A stretch of DNA of 64,000 bases from positions 2,294,001-2,358,000 of the forward strand of contig CAVRGH010000010.1 of NCBI GenBank assembly GCA_963720675.1, in the 5' to 3' direction. Within the stretch, counting starts at the first letter, position 1. Every line of letters begins with the position of its first letter. The position numbers and the translations under genes are program-made. The notes beneath the pieces are model-generated. The model did no database searches. It worked only from the letters and a program-made list of their open reading frames with translations, and was not told where the DNA came from. Below, piece after piece: positions 33,220-42,672 of this stretch. This stretch comes from JALHSW01 sp963720675. GTDB lineage: Bacteria; Actinomycetota; Acidimicrobiia; IMCC26256; PALSA-555.

Positions 33220-33686
33220 TCGAACGGACTCGGATCGACGCGCTGATGGAGCTGGCGCTCGACGAGGCCCGGGCCGCGGTCGAGCATGGCGACGTGCCGA
33301 TCGGCGCGGTCGTCGTGCGGCTCTCGGACGACACCGTGCTCGCGTTGCGACACAACGAGCGCGAGCGTCTGCACGACCCGAGCGCGCACGCCGAGATCCT
33401 CGCGTTGCGCGACGCCGCGGCCGCGCTCGGGACGTGGCGGCTCGACGACTGTGCACTCGTCGTCACCCTCGAGCCCTGTCCGATGTGTGCGGGGGCCGCG
33501 CTCGCCGGCCGTATCGGGTTGGTCGCGTTCGGTGCCACCGACCCGAAGGCCGGCGCGCTCGGCAGCCTGTACCACCTCGGCGCCGACCCGCGGCTGAACC
33601 ACGAGTTCCCGGTGGTCGACGGCGTCCGAGCCGACGAGTGCGGTGCGCTGTTGAGCGAGTTCTTCGCAGATCGGCGCTCGCCCTGA
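33216..33686 (+). CDS. tadA: tRNA-specific adenosine deaminase
   Basis: Zinc deaminase of 156 residues converting A34 to inosine in tRNA-Arg(ACG). The zinc and proton-shuttle motif is H58-A-E60 in DPSAHAEILALRDA, and P87-C-P-M-C91 (EPCPMCAGA) supplies the other ligands. FGATDPKAGALGSLYHL and LNHEFPVVDGV are typical of TadA rather than nucleoside deaminases. The GTG at 33216 is chosen for the 4-bp overlap with the preceding stop and the normal N-terminus. It lies between two serine tRNA genes. Confidence 0.93.
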   Translation: MIERTRIDALMELALDEARAAVEHGDVPIGAVVVRLSDDTVLALRHNERERLHDPSAHAEILALRDAAAALGTWRLDDCALVVTLEPCPMCAGAALAGRIGLVAFGATDPKAGALGSLYHLGADPRLNHEFPVVDGVRADECGALLSEFFADRRSP

Positions 33687-33722
33687 GACGCCACAGGGCG
33701 AACCCCTACAATCGGACGGCCC

Positions 33723-33807
33723 GGAGGGATGCGAGAGCGGCCGAATCGGATGGTCTCGAAAACCATTGTGGCGCAAGTCACCGTGGGTTCAAATCCCACT
33801 CCCTCCG
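33723..33807 (+). tRNA. tRNA-Ser (anticodon CGA)
   Basis: 85-nt class II tRNA. Acceptor GGAGGGA/TCCCTCC is perfect and the discriminator is G. The D arm is nearly identical to that of the GGA tRNA 1 kb upstream. Anticodon stem ATGGT/ACCAT has loop CTCGAAA (anticodon CGA, reading UCG). The T arm is GTGGG-TTCAAAT-CCCAC. CCA is not encoded. Confidence 0.95.
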
Positions 33808-33819
33808 CCATCGCGGTGC

Positions 33820-33858
33820 GAGCCCCCGTTCCCCGTCCGTCGCGGGTGACGGGGGCTC
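33820..33858 (+). terminator. hairpin terminator after tRNA-Ser(CGA)
   Basis: A perfect 10-bp stem GAGCCCCCGT (33820-33829) / ACGGGGGCTC (33849-33858) with a 19-nt loop is followed by GTTCG rather than a U run. The flanks GGTGC/GCACC (33815-33819 and near 33867) extend the pairing. It sits 12 bp after the tRNA. Confidence 0.65.
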
Positions 33859-33956
33859 GTTCGCGCACCGCGCGGGTCCCGAGCGCGCAAGGTGCCCGCA
33901 GTAAGGTCACGCTTTCCTCGACCGCCTCACGTGGGGCGGTCGACCCCGATCTCGGC

Positions 33957-34625
33957 ATGGAGGCACCCGTGAAACTGGCCTTGCGAGCGAGCGCAGTCGT
34001 CGCGATCGCGTCGATCACCGTGGTCGGCACCTTCGCGGTCCCCGCGTTCGCCAAGACCGACAAGCAGGTCGCGAAGGAATCGACGATCACGATCGACGAT
34101 CTCAGCGGCACCGGGTGGAAGCAGTCACCCCACGACTCCACCGAGAAGTACAAGCTTCCCGTGTGCCGGACCAGCATCAAGGCGCGGGCTGCGGCAAAGA
34201 AGAGCGGAGCCAACTCGCCCGACTTCAGCAACAGCGATGGCACGACCATCACCAACGTCGTGTACGTGTTCCCGAACGTTCAGAAGGCCAAGGCCTACGT
34301 CGCCGCCTTCAAGCTGCCGACCGCACTCGAGTGCCTGCAGCAGACCCTCGACCAGAGCCTGAAGTCGGAGCCCGACGCGTCCGCGAAGTTCGAAGATCTC
34401 GACGTCAGCGGCGGGCCGGTCGACGACGGCGTCGGCTTCCAGGGCGTGATCTCGGGGTACCCGACCGCGCAGACGGGTGTGACCGACACGTACGTCCAGG
34501 CGGTTGCGTTCCGCGTCGGTCGGGCAGTGACGGGCTTCACGACCAGCAACCCCGGCGAGGCGTACCCCGACACCGTCACCCTGGTCGAGACCCAGCTGGC
34601 GCGGCTCAAGAAGAACCTGAAGTAG
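33957..34625 (+). CDS. secreted protein of unknown function
   Basis: A 222-residue protein that I do not recognise. It has a signal peptide: basic start (VKLALRAS), hydrophobic core AVVAIASITVVGTFAV, cleavage likely after PAFA. The mature part starts KTDKQVAKESTITIDDLSGTGWKQSP. It contains two cysteines (LPVCRTS and ALECLQQ) that could form a disulfide in the exported protein, a helical stretch around VQKAKAYVAAFKL, and a C-terminal AYPDTVTLVETQLARLKKNLK. The pattern resembles small actinobacterial exported or sensor-like proteins. The ATG at 33957 and a GTG at 33969 are both possible starts. Confidence 0.65.
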   Translation: MEAPVKLALRASAVVAIASITVVGTFAVPAFAKTDKQVAKESTITIDDLSGTGWKQSPHDSTEKYKLPVCRTSIKARAAAKKSGANSPDFSNSDGTTITNVVYVFPNVQKAKAYVAAFKLPTALECLQQTLDQSLKSEPDASAKFEDLDVSGGPVDDGVGFQGVISGYPTAQTGVTDTYVQAVAFRVGRAVTGFTTSNPGEAYPDTVTLVETQLARLKKNLK

Positions 34626-34659
34626 CCGGCCGCGCGCTCGGCGCACGAACCGCGTCGAC

Positions 34660-35514
34660 CTAGCCGAGGTCCAGGTTCTCGTAGATCTCGCGCGTCGCGG
34701 TCGAGCGGTTCAGGGTGAAGAAGTGGAGGCCGGGCGCACCGCCGTCGAGCAGCTCCTGGCAGAGGCGTGACGCCTCCTCGATGCCGATCCGTCGTACCGC
34801 CGCCGGGTCGTCCTCCACCGGGCGGAGCTTCTCCATGAACCACTCGGGGAACTCGGAACCCTGCATCGCGGTCATGCGCTTCGTCCCGGCGATGCTCAGC
34901 ACCGGCATGATCCCCGGAATCACCGGCTTCTCGACGCCTTGCTCGCGCAACGACTCGACGAGGCCGAAGTAGTGGTGGGAGTCGAAGAAGAACTGGGTGA
35001 TCCCGAAGTCGGCCTCGGCGAGCTTCTCGGCACTGTGCCGCCGGTCCTCCTCGATGGACGGTGACCGGGGATGGGGCTCAGGATGTACCGCGACGCCGAC
35101 CGAGAAATCGCCGACCCCACGCACGAGGCGCACGAGATCGAGCGCGTGGACGAGCTCCCCATCCGGGAGGTGCAGCTCGGAGGGCGGGTCGCCGCCGAGG
35201 GCCAGGATGTTCTCGACGCCGGCGTCGCGGTAGCGGCCCACGATCGTTTCGAGCTCGGCGCGGGTGTGGGCCGCGCACGTGAGGTGAGCCATCGCCGTCA
35301 TCGTCGTTTCGCGATTGATGCCGACGACGAGATCGTGGGTCCGCTCACGCGTCGTGCCCCCCGCGCCGTAGGTGACGGAGACGAACGACGGAGCGAGCGG
35401 CTCGAGCTCGAGCAGCGTCCGCTCGAGGACGACCTCGGCCTCGTCGGTCTTGGGCGGGAAGAACTCGAACGACACCGCGCGACCGTGCTGGAGGATGTCG
35501 CTGATCTTCGCCAC
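34660..35514 (-). CDS. metF: 5,10-methylenetetrahydrofolate reductase
   Basis: FAD-dependent TIM-barrel enzyme of 284 residues reducing methylene-THF to methyl-THF for methionine synthesis. VSFEFFPPKTDEAEVVL carries the conserved Glu and phosphate-binding region. FVSVTYGAGGTTRERT, AHLTCAAHTRAEL, ILALGGDPP, VAVHPEPHPRSPS and FGITQFFFDSHHYFGLVE are all classical. The C-terminus GLHFFTLNRSTATREIYENL is complete. The ATG at 35514 gives MAKISDIL. It is divergent from a DUF2505 gene. It belongs functionally with metY-metX at 26-28.7 kb. Confidence 0.95.
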   Translation of the reverse strand: MAKISDILQHGRAVSFEFFPPKTDEAEVVLERTLLELEPLAPSFVSVTYGAGGTTRERTHDLVVGINRETTMTAMAHLTCAAHTRAELETIVGRYRDAGVENILALGGDPPSELHLPDGELVHALDLVRLVRGVGDFSVGVAVHPEPHPRSPSIEEDRRHSAEKLAEADFGITQFFFDSHHYFGLVESLREQGVEKPVIPGIMPVLSIAGTKRMTAMQGSEFPEWFMEKLRPVEDDPAAVRRIGIEEASRLCQELLDGGAPGLHFFTLNRSTATREIYENLDLG

Positions 35515-35552
35515 GGCGCTCCAGGATATGCGATACGTCCTAGCCTCGACGC

Positions 35553-36037
35553 GTGGACTTCCACGCGGCCCAGACGCTCCGAGGTTCGCCGGTCGCGGTC
35601 CAGGAGCTGCTGCTCGACCCGGGGTTCATCGCGGCGCGCTCGGAGCTCCCGAAGCTCGGTGGCGCCGAGCTCCTCGAGTCGACACGTGACGACACGACGG
35701 CCCACCTGCGCGTGCGGTTCCGGTTCACCGCCGAGCTCTCACCCGCGGTCACCGCAGTCGTCGACCGCGACAAGCTCACCTGGGTCGACGACGCGCGCCT
35801 CGATCTGACCGCGCTGGAAGCGAGTCACACGATCGAACCCGACAACTACGCCGATCGGCTGCGCGCCAGCTACCGCTCCGTCCTCCAGGTCGATGGCATC
35901 GGCACCCGCCGGGTCCTGACCGGAATCGTGAAGGTCAGGATGCTGCTCGTCGGCGGCAAGGTCGAGGGCGCGATCGTTTCCGGCTTGCAGGAGTACGCGG
36001 TCGCCGAGGAGGGGCTCCTCAACGACTGGCTCGACCG

Positions 36038-36041
<4 letters not shown>
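35553..36041 (+). CDS. DUF2505 domain-containing protein
   Basis: A 162-residue protein of the DUF2505 family, a SRPBCC/START-like fold group common in actinobacteria. MDFHAAQTLRGSPVAVQELLLDPGFIAAR and the pattern AHLRVRFRFTAELSPAVTAVVDRDKLTWVDDARLDL match the family. The late KVEGAIVSGLQEYAVAEEGLLNDWL is its usual end. Members may bind hydrophobic ligands; no function is established. GTG start at 35553, 38 bp from the metF start on the other strand. The stop overlaps the copA stop region (convergent, 4 bp). Confidence 0.82.
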
Positions 36042-38281
<2,240 letters not shown>

Positions 38282-38285
38282 GGGG

Positions 38286-38318
38286 TTGAACCTATACCCC
38301 TAGGGGGTATAGAGTCAA
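38286..38318. promoter_or_regulatory. divergent copA/csoR promoters with a shared CsoR operator
   Basis: Arms CTATACCCC (38292-38300) and GGGGTATAG (38304-38312) form a 9-bp inverted repeat with a 3-bp centre, the pattern of known CsoR sites (TACCCC...GGGGTA). Plus strand: TTGAAC (38286-38291), 16 bp, TATAGA (38308-38313) for csoR. Minus strand: TTGACT (complement of 38313-38318), 16 bp, TATAGG (complement of 38291-38296) for copA. The operator fills the spacer of both. Predicted start points lie within a few bases of both ATGs, so the mRNAs look leaderless. Confidence 0.85.
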
Positions 38319-38321
38319 CCG

Positions 38322-38609
38322 ATGACGACACGGGGGTACACGCACACGAAGGAGCGCTACCGGGCCCGGCTCCGCCGGATCGAGGGCCAGGTGCGCGGCC
38401 TCGAGCGCATGATCGACGAGGACGAGTACTGCATCGACGTCCTCACGCAGATCGCGGCGGTCACCAAGGCGCTGCAGGGCGTCGGCCTCGGGCTCCTCGA
38501 CGAGCACCTCCGCCACTGCGTGCGCGATGCGGCCGACGCGAGCGAGGCCGCAGGCGACGAGAAGGTCGAGGAGGCCGTGCGCGCGGTCGAACGGCTGCTG
38601 CGCGGCTGA
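38322..38609 (+). CDS. csoR: copper-sensing repressor CsoR
   Basis: A 95-residue helical repressor of the CsoR/RcnR family. Copper ligands are in the expected pattern: Cys37 (EYCIDVL), His62 and Cys66 (HLRHC). The N-terminal RRIEGQVRGLERMIDEDEYC is the DNA-binding helical region. Apo protein should bind the palindrome 10 bp upstream of its own start and repress both itself and copA; Cu(+) releases it. The Cys-His-Cys set fits copper and not nickel/cobalt (RcnR) or formaldehyde (FrmR) types. Normal length. Confidence 0.95.
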   Translation: MTTRGYTHTKERYRARLRRIEGQVRGLERMIDEDEYCIDVLTQIAAVTKALQGVGLGLLDEHLRHCVRDAADASEAAGDEKVEEAVRAVERLLRG

Positions 38610-38621
38610 CGCAGCAGCGGG

Positions 38622-39356
38622 TCAGCCTGCGGCGAACGAGTCGCGGCACGCGGCCTGGCGCGCGTCGAGGCGACGCACGACCTGCACCCCGAGCACCGTC
38701 GCGACGAACGCCGCGAGCATCGCGACGAAGGCCAGCAGGTTCTGCCCCCGCAACGTCGAGAGCTCCGTGGTCGAGTCCTGCGCGTCGGCGCCGAGACCGA
38801 TGAAGAGCGGCACGAGGAACAGCCCCCACCACCAGCCGACCAGCCACGAACGCTCGGCGATGCGCCACCGCGGGTCGCCTGCCGCGATCGCGACGTCGGA
38901 GCCGCGCCAGAGGTCCTGGACGACGAGCACCGGGATGACGAAGTTGGCGAGCGGGATGAACCAGCCGCCGACCGCCCAGCCGGAACCGAGTCGCTCGGGT
39001 GCCCGACCGAGTGCCTGCTGGTTCTTGGCAGCTCGCCAACACCACACGATGAAGCACGGTGCGAGCGCGAGGACCGCCAGGAGGAACACGACGTCTGCCG
39101 TGGTCACGAGTGAATCCGCGGCACCCGCCCGCGACCAGAACCCGTCCCGGGTGGAGCCGTCGAGCACGACCAGGCGGTGCGCGAGCGTCCCTGCCCGGAA
39201 GAGCGCGGCGACCCCGACGACGCCGAACAGGAGGGTGACGGCACGCGCGATCCCGCGAGGCTCCCGCCACCGGACCCCCGCCGCCTCGGCCGACGCCCAC
39301 GCCGTGGCCACTGCCTGCACTCCCGGAGCGGCGCCGGTCCCCGACGTGTCGGTCAC
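38622..39356 (-). CDS. DUF4328-like multi-pass membrane protein
   Basis: A 244-residue membrane protein. Helices: AVTLLFGVVGVAALFRAG, VTTADVVFLLAVLALAPCFIVWCWRA, GWAVGGWFIPLANFVIPVLVVQDLW, WLVGWWWGLFLVPLFIGLG and NLLAFVAMLAAFVATVLGVQVVRRL. The block FIVWCWRAAKNQQALGR, then SGWAVGGWFIPLANFVIPVLVVQDLWRGSD, is the DUF4328 signature. GTG start at 39356. The role is unknown; relatives are often next to regulators, but here the neighbours are csoR (convergent) and an FrhB-like gene (divergent). Confidence 0.82.
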   Translation of the reverse strand: MTDTSGTGAAPGVQAVATAWASAEAAGVRWREPRGIARAVTLLFGVVGVAALFRAGTLAHRLVVLDGSTRDGFWSRAGAADSLVTTADVVFLLAVLALAPCFIVWCWRAAKNQQALGRAPERLGSGWAVGGWFIPLANFVIPVLVVQDLWRGSDVAIAAGDPRWRIAERSWLVGWWWGLFLVPLFIGLGADAQDSTTELSTLRGQNLLAFVAMLAAFVATVLGVQVVRRLDARQAACRDSFAAG

Positions 39357-39416
39357 GACCGGAAGCCTATTGAGGCGAAGGGGCGGAGCCTGGTGGGGAC
39401 GTGCCAGACTCCGCGC

Positions 39417-40535
39417 ATGCCTCCCGAGAAGTTCCAGTGGAAGCACCTCTACGACGAGGTGGTGACCACGGGTCTGTGCACCGGGTGCGCCGGCTGCGTG
39501 ATCGTGTGCCCGCACGACGTCCTCGGCTACCGCGACGACGAGGGCATCTACAAGCCCTTCCAGACCGAGGAGGGCTACAGCCCCGGCGACTGCTCCCACG
39601 GTCAGAAGGGGTGCACCACCTGCACGCGGGCGTGCCCGCGCTTCCGGACCTGGGAGACCGAAGCCGACGAGTTCCTGTTCGGTCGGGTACGCGAGGCCGA
39701 CGAGGTCGCGGGCATCTCCAAGGACATCGTCCTCGCCCGGGCCACCGACCCGGTGCTGCACGAGGTGGGTCAGGACGGTGGCCTGGTGTCGGCGCTCCTC
39801 CTCTACGCGCTCGAGCACGACATCATCGACGCGGCGCTCGTCTCGTACCTCGAGGGCGATGGGTCGACCTGGAAGGCCGTGCCCGGCGTCGCCCGCACCA
39901 AGGACGACATCATCGCGTCGGCGGGTAGCCGCTACACGTACTCCGCCAACCCACTCGCGTACAACGACGCGGTCGAGGGCGGTGCCGAGCGCATGGCGCT
40001 CGTCGGCATGAGCTGCCAGTCGTCGTCGCCGGCGATCATGAAGCAGCGCAAGGTCGGCAAGGTGGCCCGACGGATCAGCCTCAACATCGGGTTGCTGTGC
40101 TCGAAGACCTTCGACGACGCGATCTTCGACGAGCTGCTCGACGCCAAGTACGGCCTCAAGCGCGCCGACATCAAGAAGATGAACATCAAGGGCAAGCTGC
40201 AGGTGTGGATGCACGACGGCGACTACCACGAGGTGCCGCTGAAGGAGTGCCACGCCTGGACGCGGGAGGGCTGCAAGATGTGCCCCGACTTCGCCGCGGA
40301 GCACGCCGACATCTCCACCGGTGGGATCGGCGCGTTCAACGACTGGACGCTCACCATCGTGCGCACCGAGATCGGCCGCGAGCTGATGGCCGGGATGGAG
40401 CGGGACGGTTGGATCGAGGTGCGCCCCGGTGACGACGACCCCGGCGCGATCGAGCTGATGCACAAGCTCTCGGCGAAGAGCCGCAAGCGCTGGCCCGAGT
40501 TCGCGGTCGCGGCTCCGAGGATGATCGGGACCTGA
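39417..40535 (+). CDS. coenzyme F420 hydrogenase/dehydrogenase beta subunit family protein (FrhB-like)
   Basis: A 372-residue iron-sulfur flavoprotein of the FrhB/FdhB family, which transfers electrons to or from F420. An N-terminal ferredoxin-like cluster motif is CTGCAGCVIVCPHDVLGY. A second Cys group is CSHGQKGCTTCTRACPRF. A GQDGGLVSALLLYALE segment and GMSCQSSSPAIMKQRKVGKVARRISLNIGLLCSKTFDD follow, and CKMCPDFAAEHADISTGGIG is the C-terminal cluster region. It has no hydrogenase partner genes here, so a stand-alone role with F420H2 (for example reduction of a quinone or ferredoxin) is likely. ATG at 39417. Confidence 0.87.
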   Translation: MPPEKFQWKHLYDEVVTTGLCTGCAGCVIVCPHDVLGYRDDEGIYKPFQTEEGYSPGDCSHGQKGCTTCTRACPRFRTWETEADEFLFGRVREADEVAGISKDIVLARATDPVLHEVGQDGGLVSALLLYALEHDIIDAALVSYLEGDGSTWKAVPGVARTKDDIIASAGSRYTYSANPLAYNDAVEGGAERMALVGMSCQSSSPAIMKQRKVGKVARRISLNIGLLCSKTFDDAIFDELLDAKYGLKRADIKKMNIKGKLQVWMHDGDYHEVPLKECHAWTREGCKMCPDFAAEHADISTGGIGAFNDWTLTIVRTEIGRELMAGMERDGWIEVRPGDDDPGAIELMHKLSAKSRKRWPEFAVAAPRMIGT

Positions 40536-40542
40536 TCCGGCT

Positions 40543-41322
40543 CTGCGGACTTCAGCTGCCGATCCCGTCCGTGCCGCAGTCGTCGAGCGGCTCGTCGCGG
40601 CCGGTTGCGTCGACGCCGCGGGAGAGGCGGCCGAGCTCGTCGCCGCGGCACCCGACCCCGCCACCCTCGAAGGATGGGTCTGCCGGCGGGAACGTGGTGA
40701 ACCACCGGCGTGGATCACGGGCACCCTGCGATTCTGCGGGCAGACGCTGCACCTGGCGCCCGGCGTCTACGTCCCCCGACGCCAGACCGAAGCGCTGGCC
40801 CGCCGCGCCGCCGCGCTGCTCCCGGACCACGGCCGGGCCCTCGACCTCTGCACCGGAGCCGGTGCCGTCGCGGCTCACCTGAGCGCGCAGGTCCCGAGCG
40901 CGACGGTCATCGGGATCGACATCGACCTGCGAGCCGCCGCCTGCGCCCGGCGCAACGGTGTGGCGACGCTGGTCGCCGACCTCGACGCGCCCCTGCGGTG
41001 CCAGGAGCGATTCGACGTCGTCACCGCGGTGGCACCGTACGTCCCGACCGTCGAGCTCCGCGTGCTCCCGGCCGATGTGCAGCGGTACGAACCGCGCGTC
41101 GCCCTCGACGGAGGAGCCGACGGCCTCCAGCTCGTCCGCCGCGTCATCGCCGCGGCCGCGACGCTCCTTCGCCCCGGCGGCTGGCTGCTGCTCGAGCTGG
41201 GTGGCGATCAGGACCGCGCGCTGGCGCCGACCTTCGCGGCGAGCGGCTTCGACCTCGTGACCCCGTGGTGCGATGACGACGGCGATCTCCGCGGGACCGC
41301 AGCCCGGGCAACTGACCGCTAG
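40543..41322 (+). CDS. PrmC-related protein glutamine methyltransferase-like protein, start unresolved
   Basis: A SAM-dependent methyltransferase related to HemK/PrmC (the TIGR03704-type group). A lead helix region VERLVAAGCVDAAGEAAELV comes first, then PPAWITGTLRFCGQTLHLAPGVYVPRRQTEALARRAA, LDLCTGAGAVAAHLSAQVP (SAM motif I) and IGIDID. The PrmC catalytic NPPY is replaced by APYVP (TAVAPYVPTVELRVLP), then YEPRVALDGGADGLQLVRRVI and LRPGGWLLLELGGDQ. The whole stretch is in one frame from about 40543, but no ATG, GTG or TTG occurs before 40960. Either a CTG (40543) is used or an indel hides the start. I mark the CTG provisionally. Confidence 0.7.
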   Translation: MRTSAADPVRAAVVERLVAAGCVDAAGEAAELVAAAPDPATLEGWVCRRERGEPPAWITGTLRFCGQTLHLAPGVYVPRRQTEALARRAAALLPDHGRALDLCTGAGAVAAHLSAQVPSATVIGIDIDLRAAACARRNGVATLVADLDAPLRCQERFDVVTAVAPYVPTVELRVLPADVQRYEPRVALDGGADGLQLVRRVIAAAATLLRPGGWLLLELGGDQDRALAPTFAASGFDLVTPWCDDDGDLRGTAARATDR

Positions 41323-41413
41323 CGCCGCGCTGCGACAACTGCGCGTCGCGCGAGTGACGCATGGGCGACGAGAAAAGAAGTTCGAGAAATTTCTTCGCGG
41401 AGTGGCCCGGAAC

Positions 41414-41434
41414 GGGGGTAGCTGTCATACCCCC
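41414..41434. promoter_or_regulatory. GGGGGTA-TACCCCC palindrome upstream of the HNH gene
   Basis: Perfect 7-bp arms GGGGGTA (41414-41420) and TACCCCC (41428-41434) with a 7-bp centre lie 17 bp before the ATG at 41451. They contain the GGGGTA/TACCCC half sites of CsoR operators but in the opposite order. It could be an operator or an RNA hairpin at the ribosome site. Confidence 0.45.
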
Positions 41435-41450
41435 CTGTCATCGTGAAGCC

Positions 41451-42575
41451 ATGTTCAGCAACGAGTTGGACGAGCTGCGGACGTGGCCGACGGAGCGCCT
41501 CCGGGCCGAGCGCGATCACGCGCTGGTGGAGGAGCGCCGGTGGCGGTTGCGTCGCGTCGCGCTCGATCGGGTGCTCGACGAGCGTGGCGTCACCGGCGGC
41601 CAGGACGCGGCGGAGTGGGTCCAGGGCCGCGACAAGGTCCGGCCCTCCTCGGCGAAGGCCGAGGTCGAGATCGCGCGCAGCCTGGAGTCGCTGCCGTGCG
41701 TCGCGGCGGCGGCCGAGGCGGGCGCGCTCTCCTTCGATCAGCTCGAGCACATCGTGCAGCTCGCGACACCCGAGACCGACGCCGAGTGGGCCGAGCGGGG
41801 CCGGCACGCGGCGCCGAGCGATCTGGCTCGCCTGGCCCGCCGCCAGCGTGCGGTCAGCTCGGAGGAGATGCAGGCCCGCCAGGATGCCCGTGGGCTGCGG
41901 TGGTGGCGGCAGGGTGACTGGCTGCGACTCAACGGGCAGATCCCCGACGTCAACGGCGCCTTCGTGGAAGCGGTCCTCGAGCACATGGTGAACGGGATGA
42001 AACCGGCCGAGGGCCAACCGTGGGAGTCGCGTGCCCGTCGCGGCGCCGACGCGATGGTCGAGCTGTGTCGAGCCCACCAGTCCGGCCGGGCGGGCCGCGC
42101 CACGACCCAGCGTTGGATGCCGCGGGTCGTGGTGCACGTGGGGTCCGACGCGCAGCCCGAGGTCAATGGCATGCCGATCGCGGTCGAGTCCGTGCACCAG
42201 CTCATCGCTGACGGGGCACTCGTGCGGGAGGTCCACGACGCCGACGCGTTGGCGCCGGCGAGCGGCGACGCGATCCCGACGGCGCTGCGCGACCACCTCA
42301 TCGCGCGTGACCCAGCGTGCCGAGTGCCGGGCTGCGAACGGGCCTTCGGGCTCGACGCGCACCACCTGGTGCCGCGGAGCCGGGGCGGACCCACCGAGAA
42401 GCGCAACCTGGCGATGATCTGCAAGACCCACCACCACAGGGCCGTGCCCCATGGGCCCTACGTGCTCGAGGGCGACCCTGAACAGCTCGACGGATTGGTG
42501 TGGCGTCGCATCGACGAACCACTCGACGAACCACGCGACGGCACCGACGAGGCGCGTGCCGGGCCGGCGGCCTGA
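41451..42575 (+). CDS. DUF222 (13E12-type) protein with C-terminal HNH nuclease domain
   Basis: A 374-residue protein of the 13E12/DUF222 group that is abundant in actinobacterial genomes. The N-terminal 230 residues are alpha-helical (AEVEIARSLESLPCVAAAAEAGALSFDQLEHIVQLA, then PDVNGAFVEAVLEHM). The HNH module is CRVPGCERAFGLDAHHLVPRSRGGPTEKRNLAMICKTHHH: two Cys, AHHLV with the catalytic His, Asn and final His. The role is not established; some are linked to mobile elements, but no element ends or repeats are visible here. The ATG at 41451 follows a palindrome. An in-frame ATG at 41361 is possible but would include the palindrome. Confidence 0.85.
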   Translation: MFSNELDELRTWPTERLRAERDHALVEERRWRLRRVALDRVLDERGVTGGQDAAEWVQGRDKVRPSSAKAEVEIARSLESLPCVAAAAEAGALSFDQLEHIVQLATPETDAEWAERGRHAAPSDLARLARRQRAVSSEEMQARQDARGLRWWRQGDWLRLNGQIPDVNGAFVEAVLEHMVNGMKPAEGQPWESRARRGADAMVELCRAHQSGRAGRATTQRWMPRVVVHVGSDAQPEVNGMPIAVESVHQLIADGALVREVHDADALAPASGDAIPTALRDHLIARDPACRVPGCERAFGLDAHHLVPRSRGGPTEKRNLAMICKTHHHRAVPHGPYVLEGDPEQLDGLVWRRIDEPLDEPRDGTDEARAGPAA

Positions 42576-42672
42576 CCCACGCGCACGACACGATCCGACT
42601 TCCCCGCCGGCACCTTGACAACTTCACAGTGCGGCGCGGCCACTCGAGACCGACGTCTCCTTGCGCTGCCCG

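Noticed and set aside
33729..34625. Extended start of the secreted protein inside the tRNA gene
   Set aside because: The frame is open through the tRNA-Ser(CGA), but a start there would translate tRNA sequence. A signal peptide begins properly at 33957.
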